6,317 nt of DNA from an uncultured Phycisphaerales bacterium (GCA_946886375.1 CAMPIL010000222.1:1-6317); one strand, 5' to 3'. Counted from the stretch's first letter, positions 1 to 5,735 are shown. The notes: a model not told the origin generated them from the sequence alone. Translations and numbers: made by a program.

Positions 1-411
1 CCCCAGTGCCGGGTACAGCACGAAATAGGGGTCAGCCGCGATCACTTCATCGCCGGGGTTGAGCACCGCCATGAACGCGAGCCACAGCGCACCGCTGGTG
101 CCTGAAGTCACGATCAGTCCAAGGTCTTCCGAAGGAGCGTTCCAGCCGACGTCGGCGGCGAGATGACGCGAAATTGTTGCCAACAGTTCCGGCACGCCCT
201 GCGTCAGTGTGTAGCCGTTGCGATCTGATTCAATCGCCTGAATCGCGGCACGCTTGAGGGGATCAGGCACCGGGAAATCAGGCTGGCCGATTGACAGGTT
301 GATTGGTGACTTGAGTTTCGCGCCCAGTTCAAACACGCGGCGAATGCCGGAGACGTCCACCGACCTGGCCCGGTCGCTTATCAATGCGTCAAAATCAAAA
401 GTCGAATTCAT
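1..411 (-). CDS. PLP-dependent aminotransferase, class I/II (N-terminal part, runs off left edge)
   Basis: Reading the minus strand from ATG at 411 gives 137 codons with no stop up to the window edge; the C-terminal two-thirds is missing. The N-terminus looks like aspartate aminotransferase-type fold-type I enzymes. The substrate-side motif SIGQPDFPVPDP lies at residues 40-51, GYTLTQGVPEL at 66-76, and the PLP-phosphate loop region TSGTSGAL at 102-109, followed by NPGDEVIAADPYF at 118-130. In this family PLP-linked transfer of an amino group is usual, but the Schiff-base lysine and substrate-determining residues are outside the window, so the amino acid substrate cannot be named. The start is supported by AGGA five bases upstream. 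The gene sits behind a strong terminator of the preceding small-basic-protein gene, so it should have its own promoter in 412-510; I saw no convincing -35/-10 pair there. The family call is secure; the subfamily is open. Confidence 0.88.
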   Translation of the reverse strand, partial: MNSTFDFDALISDRARSVDVSGIRRVFELGAKLKSPINLSIGQPDFPVPDPLKRAAIQAIESDRNGYTLTQGVPELLATISRHLAADVGWNAPSEDLGLIVTSGTSGALWLAFMAVLNPGDEVIAADPYFVLYPALG

Positions 412-510
412 GTCTTTCCTGTTGCTGAGCGTACGTCGATGGTGCAAAGCGCAGGGGCGCTGGACGTGGCAGTGTATGACAATCCGAAGAAGGGGAAAGC
501 CGCGCGCATG

Positions 511-540
511 AAAAAGGGCCGACTTGCGTCGGCCCTCTCG
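511..540 (-). terminator. Rho-independent terminator of the small basic protein gene
   Basis: On the minus strand a perfect 9-bp stem, AGGGCCGAC (536-528) pairing with GTCGGCCCT (523-515), closes a GCAA (GNRA-type) tetraloop at 527-524 and runs straight into TTTTT (515-511). It begins about 20 bases after the stop codon of the small basic protein gene, the expected place for a terminator. It separates that gene from the co-oriented aminotransferase. Confidence 0.92.
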
Positions 541-558
541 CATCGTGAATTGCGGTGA

Positions 559-858
559 TTACTTCTTGGCAGCCCCGCCCTTGGCCGCAGACGCAGCCTT
601 GGCGGCAGGAGCCGCAGCGGCGGTTGCGCCGGCCGCAGCGCCGGCCTCGGCCCCGGCTTCGCCTTCAGCCGCTTCTTTCTTGGGCTTCTTCGCCGCGACA
701 ACCAGACGATTCGCGACCTTCAGCAGACCGAGCGGACTGCGGCCGGGAGTGAAGCGCTCAGTGTCGGTCAGTTTCGCGATCCGCTCAGCGCGCGTGAGCA
801 CGTTGCGGTGTTGATTGAGGGCGCTGGGTTTGGTTTTCAGACTGCGATGAAGGCTCAT
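559..858 (-). CDS. PVC-type small basic protein with Ala/Lys-rich tail
   Basis: The gene encodes 99 residues. The first ~57 match my memory of the 'small basic protein' family typical of Planctomycetes, Verrucomicrobia and Chlamydiae (a TIGR04137-like pattern): MSLHRSLK at the N-terminus, HRNVLTRAERIAKL at 17-30 and SPLGLLKVANR at 41-51. The family is thought to bind nucleic acid and has been linked to ribosomes; its exact role is unsettled, and no enzyme motif is visible here. Residues 58-99 form a low-complexity tail, first KKPKKEAAEGEAGAEAG, then mostly Ala with spaced Lys and ending KK; members I recall are usually shorter, so this is an extension. Upstream of the ATG there is only a weak GAGA-type ribosome site. 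The gene lies 42 bases after the SPOR-like gene and is followed by a clear terminator, so it is the last gene of its transcript. Confidence 0.8.
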   Translation of the reverse strand: MSLHRSLKTKPSALNQHRNVLTRAERIAKLTDTERFTPGRSPLGLLKVANRLVVAAKKPKKEAAEGEAGAEAGAAAGATAAAAPAAKAASAAKGGAAKK

Positions 859-900
859 GTTTCAGATTCTCGATTCACTCGTATTGCCGGGACTTGATGC

Positions 901-1623
901 TCAGCCGCCGTACAGGCTGGCGTATGCGTCGCTGAGGTCCGTGGCTCCCTTGTTCTTCTTCCAGCGGTCGCCGACCGCATGGATGAGCGACTCCAATTGC
1001 TTGACCTGCGGACTGGAACGCGCCGAGGCCTCAAACCCTGGGAACGCAACGACTTTGCGAAGCCGGTCATTCTTGCCTGAAAGCACGTAAGTTTCAAGTC
1101 CCTGCGACCTGCAGAATTCCGCCAGCAGACGGGCTCCGGACTCGTTGGTCTCGGCCAGGATGAAATAATTGAGGCCTTTTTGCCGCGGATCCTTGGCGGG
1201 GACCACCGGCCCCCACGAGGCAGGCGCATTGGAAGCCATCGTGCGGTTAGCAGGCGGTGATGTCGTCAAAGCGCTGCGGCCGGGGCTGGTCTGCACCACG
1301 GGCTGCAACTGGTCCAGCGGATCGGTGATGGCTGGGGAAGCGTTGTTGATGATCTGCTGATCAAGCCCCGTGCGTTCCAAGGCCGCCCCGCGCCGTACGC
1401 CGAACATGTACGTTGCAATCAGCAGCACGAGCGTGACGCCGCACACCAGCAGCACGTGTCCAACCGGAAGTCGAATTGCGCGGCCTGGGCTCAACCAACT
1501 ATCTGAAGATTCCCTCGCCGGCGCCGCAGGCGAGATGTCCACCTTCGTCGACACCGGCGCAGATGGAATCTCGCGCGAGCGCATCTTCTCATAGAGGGCG
1601 GGTTGTGAGGGCTTGGCGGCCAT
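901..1623 (-). CDS. Single-pass membrane protein with SPOR-like C-terminal domain
   Basis: This is a 240-residue protein. Residues 1-51 are hydrophilic and presumably cytoplasmic, starting with a PALYEKMRSREIP stretch at 8-20. A single hydrophobic helix spans about 53-75 (PVGHVLLVCGVTLVLLIATYMFG) and is followed by basic VRRG. A Pro/Ser/Thr/Ala-rich linker covers about 95-145. The C-terminal domain, 148-222, begins with KGLNYFILAET and contains a helix (ARLLAEFCRSQG) and a strand (ETYVLS), then VVAFPGF; this alternation resembles SPOR-type domains, which bind denuded peptidoglycan in other bacteria. The SPOR label is by fold pattern only. Membrane topology cannot be fixed from sequence: the VRRG after the helix is positive, while the N-terminus also carries Arg residues. 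The gene lies between acpS (92 bases upstream) and the small basic protein (42 bases downstream). Only a weak GAGA-type ribosome site precedes the ATG. Confidence 0.72.
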   Translation of the reverse strand: MAAKPSQPALYEKMRSREIPSAPVSTKVDISPAAPARESSDSWLSPGRAIRLPVGHVLLVCGVTLVLLIATYMFGVRRGAALERTGLDQQIINNASPAITDPLDQLQPVVQTSPGRSALTTSPPANRTMASNAPASWGPVVPAKDPRQKGLNYFILAETNESGARLLAEFCRSQGLETYVLSGKNDRLRKVVAFPGFEASARSSPQVKQLESLIHAVGDRWKKNKGATDLSDAYASLYGG

Positions 1624-1715
1624 GTCGATCTCAGAATGCTACTCGACCAGACACGTTCAGCAAGCCCAATTTTCCACCGCCGCTGATCGCCTCGCGGCCT
1701 CTCACGAGCGGCCCA

Positions 1716-2099
1716 TCACCCGCAGCCCAATACGCTGGCGATTGCAGTCCGGCTGGTGTGGCTGAGGCTCACGTGCCACTCACGAATCTGCAGACTCTGT
1801 GAAATTTCCAGGCAGCGGCCGGACAGGGCAAGTCTGGGTTGGCCCATGGGGTCGCGTCGCACTTCGATGTCGCACCATCCAATGCCGCTGCGCCATCCCG
1901 TGCCCAAGGCCTTGAGAACCGCCTCCTTGCACGCAAAACGCACCGCATATCTCTCCGGTCTGCGCTTGCGGCCTGCGTCGGCGTAGGCCTGCTCCTGCGA
2001 GGTGAAGCACCGCTGAATGAAGTGATCGCCGTGCGCATCGAGCATCGCCGCGATCCGTTCAATCTCCACGATGTCGATTCCGTGGCCAATGATCCGCAT
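1716..2099 (-). CDS. acpS: Holo-[acyl-carrier-protein] synthase
   Basis: AcpS transfers the 4'-phosphopantetheine arm from CoA to a conserved serine of acyl carrier protein, activating it for fatty acid synthesis in the cytoplasm. The 127-residue length is normal for the family. Diagnostic motifs are all present: GHGIDIVEIERI at 5-16 with the Mg-binding Asp9, CFTSQE at 31-36, RFACKEAVLKALGTG at 54-68 with the second metal ligand Glu59 and Lys63, and HVSLSHT at 109-115. The start ATG at 2099 is preceded by AGGA seven bases upstream, and the first residues match the family start. It is transcribed divergently from the S74 gene pair, and its leader may fold over the ribosome site (see findings). 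The genes after it on the same strand are functionally unrelated, which is usual for acpS in many genomes. Confidence 0.96.
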   Translation of the reverse strand: MRIIGHGIDIVEIERIAAMLDAHGDHFIQRCFTSQEQAYADAGRKRRPERYAVRFACKEAVLKALGTGWRSGIGWCDIEVRRDPMGQPRLALSGRCLEISQSLQIREWHVSLSHTSRTAIASVLGCG

Positions 2100-2169
2100 G
2101 TTCCCATCCTACCAAGGCCATCCCTGGGCCATCATCGCGCCGAATTGGAGGATGGAGCAGCCTCAGCCA

Positions 2170-2175
2170 TACAAT
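2170..2175 (+). promoter_or_regulatory. Candidate -10 box (TACAAT) for the S74 gene pair
   Basis: TACAAT matches the sigma-70 -10 consensus at five of six positions. The best upstream partner is TTGGAG at 2145-2150, only a three-of-six -35 match, with a long 19-base spacer. Transcription from here would give a leader of roughly 54 bases before the ATG at 2236. It lies in the only intergenic space available to drive the tandem genes. This is a plausible but unproven promoter. Confidence 0.35.
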
Positions 2176-2222
2176 GACGCCCGCCCCCGCCGACGCGCGG
2201 TCTTTGACAGCATTCAGAATTG

Positions 2223-2229
2223 AAGGAGG
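2223..2229 (+). promoter_or_regulatory. Strong Shine-Dalgarno for first S74 protein
   Basis: AAGGAGG is a perfect anti-Shine-Dalgarno match, placed six bases before ATG 2236. It fixes the start of the first paralogue. It is the strongest ribosome site in the window, in contrast to the weak sites of its neighbours, and suggests the gene is well translated. Confidence 0.85.
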
Positions 2230-2235
2230 ACGCAC

Positions 2236-3660
2236 ATGAGACTCGAGAGACTGATCATCTGCGCTGCCGCTTTGACCTCATGCACGATGCACGCCCATGG
2301 TCAGTGGTCGCTCAACGGCAACAAGGCTTTCTACAACGCAGGCAACGTGGGCATTGGCACGAACAACCCGGCGTTTACTCTTGAAGTTCGCACCGTCGGG
2401 CCGCGCGCGATCTTTGGCTACAACTCGCTGTTCTTCGGCGTGAATTATGGCATATACGGGCAGACCGACAGCCCTGATGGCCGCGCCGTCTACGCGCTGG
2501 CCAACGCGGACTCAGGCACCAATTTCGCCGTCGTTGGAAAAACCAACAGCCCCATGGGATACGCCGGCTGGTTCGCCGGCGGCAAGAATTTCTTTGAAGG
2601 ACGCGTGGGCATCGGCGGCACGAACCCGTCGCAAAAACTCCAGGTCAACGGCAACATCAAGGTCACCGGATGGATCGGCACGGACGTGAATCAACCGGTC
2701 AACTTCTTCTCGCGCAATCGACGCGTGCTGCGCCTGCAGGACGCCAGCAACCTGTTCGGCGAGATCAGTCCCAACATCATCGGCGGCGTGGCGGGCAATG
2801 CTGTGACTGCGGGCGTCAACGGCGCCACCATCAGCGGCGGCGGTGAAGCCATGCTCGGACTCAACTTTGTCACCGACAACTACAGCACGATCGGCGGCGG
2901 CATCAATAATCTCGCTGGCGATGACGCCGGCGACACTGCCACCGCCGAATTCGCAACCGTCGGCGGCGGGCGATCGAACTTCGCCGGCGGCGCGTATTCG
3001 ATCATTCCCGGCGGGCGCGAGAACGAAGCCTCCGGAGACTACTCCTTCGCCGCCGGCCGCCGCGCGGTAGCCACGCACAACGGCTCGTTCGTGTGGGGCG
3101 ATTCCAGCGACGTTGACGTCACCTCGATCGCGGCGAATTCCTTCACCGTCCGCGCGTCAGGTGGATTTGAATTCTTCACCAACGCGGGACTGACCACGGG
3201 CGCGACCATGAGCGCCGGCAGCGGATCATGGAACAATCTCAGCGATCGAAACATGAAGGAAAATGTGCAGACTGTCGATCCCCGGCGCATCCTGGAGAAT
3301 GTCCTCTCCATGCCCATCACCACATGGAATTACACGACCCAGGACGATTCCATCCGTCACATCGGCCCCATGGCGCAGGACTTCCATCAGGCGTTTAACT
3401 TGGGTGAGGATGATCGCCATATCACCACCATCGACGCCGACGGCGTGGCCCTGGCTGCGATTCAGGGCCTGCACCAGGTCATTCGCGAGCGCGATGCGCA
3501 GATCAACTCGCAGCAACAGCGTATCGAAGCTCTTCGTATGGAGAAGGACTCGCAGATCGCAGCGCAGCAGGATCAGATCGAGCAATTGCGAAACCGGCTG
3601 GCGCGGCTGGAAGCGACGCTGAACGAATCAACCGCTCTCAAAGGAAATGCAAGGCAATGA
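2236..3660 (+). CDS. Secreted fibre-like protein with C-terminal S74 (ICA) autoprocessing chaperone, copy 1
   Basis: The 474-residue protein begins with a Sec signal peptide (about 1-22), probably cut before QWSLNG; LTSC at 13-16 also resembles a lipobox. An N-terminal module (23-148) carries two copies of a fibre motif, NVGIGTNNPAFTLEV at 37-51 and RVGIGGTNPSQKLQV at 123-137, flanking GIYGQTDS and GYAGWFAGG segments. A glycine-rich beta-roll of about 15-residue repeats spans 197-290 and ends with SFVWGDS. The S74 intramolecular chaperone starts at 336 with SDRNMK, the self-cleavage motif with Ser336 and Lys341, and includes HIGPMAQDFHQAF at 375-387 and AAIQGLHQ at 407-414. A coiled coil (415-462) follows. 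In phage tailspikes this chaperone drives trimer folding and then cuts itself off; here the same is inferred for an exported, probably trimeric protein. The cellular role and binding target are unknown. The gene overlaps its paralogue by ATGA, implying translational coupling. Confidence 0.88.
   Translation: MRLERLIICAAALTSCTMHAHGQWSLNGNKAFYNAGNVGIGTNNPAFTLEVRTVGPRAIFGYNSLFFGVNYGIYGQTDSPDGRAVYALANADSGTNFAVVGKTNSPMGYAGWFAGGKNFFEGRVGIGGTNPSQKLQVNGNIKVTGWIGTDVNQPVNFFSRNRRVLRLQDASNLFGEISPNIIGGVAGNAVTAGVNGATISGGGEAMLGLNFVTDNYSTIGGGINNLAGDDAGDTATAEFATVGGGRSNFAGGAYSIIPGGRENEASGDYSFAAGRRAVATHNGSFVWGDSSDVDVTSIAANSFTVRASGGFEFFTNAGLTTGATMSAGSGSWNNLSDRNMKENVQTVDPRRILENVLSMPITTWNYTTQDDSIRHIGPMAQDFHQAFNLGEDDRHITTIDADGVALAAIQGLHQVIRERDAQINSQQQRIEALRMEKDSQIAAQQDQIEQLRNRLARLEATLNESTALKGNARQ
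2302..2679 (+). repeat. Duplicated N-terminal module, copy A (pairs with 3723-4100)
   Basis: This block encodes residues 23-148 of the first paralogue and aligns without gaps to 3723-4100 of the second. By hand count 92 of 126 residues are identical (about 73%). The DNA is also alike in places: the first 18 bases, encoding QWSLNG, are identical in both. It marks a tandem gene duplication. Confidence 0.9.
2824..3105 (+). repeat. Glycine-rich beta-roll repeats in copy 1
   Basis: Residues 197-290 consist of degenerate units of about 15 residues of the form [Y/F]-[S/A]-T-[I/V]-G-G-G-x-x-N-x-A-x-G: YSTIGGGINNLAG, FATVGGGRSNFAG, YSIIPGGRENEASG, then YSFAAGRRAVATHNG and the capping SFVWGDS. The first complete unit is followed by a longer linker (DDAGDTATAE). 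The pattern resembles the left-handed beta-roll heads of trimeric autotransporter adhesins. Confidence 0.8.
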
Positions 3661-5153
3661 AGACCTCACTCATTCTGGCGGCCCTCGCATCGACGTGCAT
3701 GTTCACCGCTTCCGCGTCGGCCCAGTGGTCGCTCAACGGCGTGAAGACCTATTACAACGCAGGCAACGTGGGCATCGGCACGGACGACCCCGCTCATGCC
3801 CTGGATGTGCGCAGCGCGGGTGAGCGGGCCATCTTCGGGTACTCCACGCCCATCAGCGGAATGAACTACGGCGTGTACGGCCAGACCGACAGCACACAGG
3901 GCCGCGCCATCTACGGTCTTGCCGCGTCCGGCGTCGGTACAAACTATGCCATCGTCGGCAAGACCAATAGTGTCACCGGTTACGCGGGGTGGTTCGCCGG
4001 CGGCCGCAATTACTTCGAGGGCAGAGTCGGCATCGGTGGAGCCAACCCGTCGCAGAAACTGCAAGTGAACGGCAACATCAAAGTTTCCGGCTGGATCGGC
4101 AACGATACGAATGTGCCGGTTGATTTCTTCACCAACAACAACCGCTGCTTCCGCATTCAGTGGGCCACCGTCGGCTCGGTGGTCGGCCCCAATATCATTG
4201 GCGGCCTGAACATCAACACTGTCGCCGCGGGTGTGGTCGGCGCGACCATTGGCGGCGGCGGCGTGCGCGACGGCGCGACGCTGTACGCCCACACCGTGGG
4301 AACCAAGGCGCATTACGCGACCATCGGCGGCGGCCTGAAAAACAAAATCGCAGGCACCGCGTCGATCTTCGCGGATAATTCGGCCATCGGCGGCGGCTTC
4401 AACAACAGCATCACCAACCAGCGGGGCACCATCGGCGGCGGCGCCAACAACGTCGTGAGCAACGGCGGCGCAACCGTGTGCGGCGGCGAGTCCAACACCG
4501 CCAGCGGCGCGTCTTCCACCGTCGCAGGCGGCATCACCAACGTCGCGGGAGGCTTCGGTAGTTTCGCAGCCGGCTCTCGCGCACTGGCCAACCACGATGG
4601 AGCATTCGTCTGGGGCGATTCCACCAATCTGGACGTCGTTTCGGCCGCGGCAAACCAGTTCACCGCCCGCGCCGCAGGCGGCGTGCGCTTCTTCACCAAC
4701 GGCGCCATGTCGCTGGGCGCGAAACTCAACGCCAACGCCACCGCGTGGACAATCATGAGCGATCGCGCGGTGAAGCGCGACATCACGCCCGTGGATTGCA
4801 GGCAAATCGCCGAGCGGCTTGCAGGTGTTCCCATCTCCACGTGGAAGTACATTGATGACGAAACCGGCGTGCTGCACATGGGCCCCATGGCGCAGGATTT
4901 TCATGCCGCGTTCGGCCTGGGTGATGATGACAAGTCCATCAGCACCCTCGACGCCGACGGCGTGATGTTCGCCGCCATTCAGGGCCTGCATCAACTTGTG
5001 AAAGAAAAAGATTCGCAGATCACCACGCTGCGCACGGAAAAGGACTCACAGATTTCACAGCAGCAGCGGCAGATTGATGAACTCACCAGTCGACTGGCGC
5101 GGCTGGAAGCGGCCTTTGCACAGCCCAAGGTCCAGCAGACCGCAGCGCAGTGA
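3657..5153 (+). CDS. Secreted fibre-like protein with C-terminal S74 (ICA) autoprocessing chaperone, copy 2
   Basis: The 498-residue paralogue has a clean Sec signal peptide (1-22; TASASA then QWSLNG). The N-terminal module (23-148) repeats the two fibre motifs NVGIGTDDPAHALDV and RVGIGGANPSQKLQV. The beta-roll at 196-322 has more units than copy 1 and ends AFVWGDS. The S74 domain starts at Ser368 with SDRAVK (dyad partner Lys373) and carries HMGPMAQDFHAAF at 407-419 and AAIQGLHQ at 439-446. The coiled coil spans 447-487. Three cysteines (164, 275, 381) lie in the mature chain, whereas copy 1 has none after its signal peptide. The ATG overlaps the previous stop as ATGA; AAGGA eleven bases upstream could serve for re-initiation. 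The two proteins probably form homo- or heterotrimers at the surface or outside the cell, but this is inference, as is self-cleavage before Ser368. Confidence 0.88.
   Translation: MKTSLILAALASTCMFTASASAQWSLNGVKTYYNAGNVGIGTDDPAHALDVRSAGERAIFGYSTPISGMNYGVYGQTDSTQGRAIYGLAASGVGTNYAIVGKTNSVTGYAGWFAGGRNYFEGRVGIGGANPSQKLQVNGNIKVSGWIGNDTNVPVDFFTNNNRCFRIQWATVGSVVGPNIIGGLNINTVAAGVVGATIGGGGVRDGATLYAHTVGTKAHYATIGGGLKNKIAGTASIFADNSAIGGGFNNSITNQRGTIGGGANNVVSNGGATVCGGESNTASGASSTVAGGITNVAGGFGSFAAGSRALANHDGAFVWGDSTNLDVVSAAANQFTARAAGGVRFFTNGAMSLGAKLNANATAWTIMSDRAVKRDITPVDCRQIAERLAGVPISTWKYIDDETGVLHMGPMAQDFHAAFGLGDDDKSISTLDADGVMFAAIQGLHQLVKEKDSQITTLRTEKDSQISQQQRQIDELTSRLARLEAAFAQPKVQQTAAQ
3723..4100 (+). repeat. 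Duplicated N-terminal module, copy B (pairs with 2302-2679)
   Basis: This block encodes residues 23-148 of the second paralogue and aligns gap-free with residues 23-148 of the first at about 73% identity (hand count). It is more alike than the C-terminal S74 domains of the same two proteins (44 of 79, about 56%). Confidence 0.9.
4242..4622 (+). repeat. Glycine-rich beta-roll repeats in copy 2
   Basis: Residues 196-322 contain roughly seven units: ATIGGGGVRDG, YATIGGGLKNKIAG, SAIGGGFNNSITNQR, GTIGGGANNVVSNG, ATVCGGESNTASGAS, STVAGGITNVAGGFG and SFAAGSRALANHDG, capped by AFVWGDS. There are about two more units than in copy 1, which accounts for most of the extra length of this protein. At DNA level the units share GGCGGCGGC cores. 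Confidence 0.8.
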
Positions 5154-5177
5154 CCGCTGCGCTCTGGCAATTGATCA

Positions 5178-5735
5178 ATGGCCGATTCCGCATCACCATC
5201 TTCAGCAGCCCATCAGCAGCAGGCCGCTGCACAGGCGCGCAAGCAGCCTGTCCGATGCGCAGTGCTCACCGTCTCCGACACGCGCACTCGCGAAAATGAT
5301 GTAGGTGGAAAACTCGTCGAGCAATTGCTCATGCACGCCGGCCACATCGCGGCAGAATGCACAATCGTGCGCGATGAGCCTGCGGAAATCACTGCGCAAC
5401 TTGAGCGGTGGCTGGCCGATCCCTCCATCGACGCCATCCTGACGACAGGCGGCACCGGAATCGCCAAGCGCGACACCACCATCGAAGTCGTGCGGCGGCT
5501 GCTCACGGTCGAACTCGAAGGCTTCGGCGAGTTGTTCCGCATGTTGAGTTACGAACAGGTGAAAGCGGCTGCGATGATGAGCCGCGCTGTCGCCGGACTT
5601 GTCATACGCGAACCGGTGCGCGGGGGCGACACGTTCATCTTTGCCATGCCCGGCTCGCCCAACGCCGTCGAAACCGCCATGTCGAAATTGATCGCCCCGC
5701 AACTGGCGCACATGGTGTGGGAACGACGCAAGTGA
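5178..5735 (+). CDS. moaB: Molybdenum cofactor biosynthesis protein B (MoaB/Mog family)
   Basis: This 185-residue protein belongs to the MoaB/MogA family, which acts on molybdopterin in the cytoplasm; Mog-type members adenylate it before molybdenum insertion. The family core runs from about residue 25: VLTVSDTRT at 29-37, the nucleotide/pterin loop TTGGTGIAKRD at 89-99, GFGELFRMLSYEQV at 115-128 and the PGSP motif at 158-161. Residues 1-23 form a Ser/Ala/Gln-rich extension not seen in the basic family core. The start is uncertain: no Shine-Dalgarno precedes the ATG, yet no other in-frame start codon occurs before the conserved core. It begins 24 bases after the second S74 gene on the same strand with no terminator between, so it is probably co-transcribed. 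No other molybdopterin gene is in the window. It ends nine bases from a convergent gene. Confidence 0.93.
   Translation: MADSASPSSAAHQQQAAAQARKQPVRCAVLTVSDTRTRENDVGGKLVEQLLMHAGHIAAECTIVRDEPAEITAQLERWLADPSIDAILTTGGTGIAKRDTTIEVVRRLLTVELEGFGELFRMLSYEQVKAAAMMSRAVAGLVIREPVRGGDTFIFAMPGSPNAVETAMSKLIAPQLAHMVWERRK

Noticed and set aside
524..814. Plus-strand open frame of 96 codons, Ala-rich, opposite the small basic protein gene
   Set aside because: It is the complement of the Ala/Lys-rich tail and core of a recognised gene; its composition follows from that and it has no family pattern.
1636..1663. TTGCTG-N16-TAGCAT on the minus strand before the SPOR-like gene
   Set aside because: Only three and four of six matches; a pair this weak is expected by chance in a 92-base gap. 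It remains possible but is not annotated.
2116..2133. Direct repeat GGCCATC, 11 bases apart, in the divergent intergenic region
   Set aside because: Seven-base repeats in GC-rich DNA are common; there is no third copy or symmetric operator to support a regulator site.
2204..2209. TTGACA, a perfect -35 sequence just before the first S74 gene
   Set aside because: A -10 at normal spacing would fall at 2227-2232, on the Shine-Dalgarno, where the sequence is AGGACG-like and not TATAAT-like; transcription would start at or inside the gene.
2512..3078. Minus-strand open frame of 188 codons opposite the first S74 gene
   Set aside because: Same effect as above: it mirrors the sense beta-roll repeats and lacks ribosome site and motifs.
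3666..4994. Minus-strand open frame of 442 codons opposite the second S74 gene
   Set aside because: The long open antisense frame comes from GC-rich codon bias and glycine repeats; the translation is low-complexity (Ala/Asp/Gly/His) with no recognisable domain.
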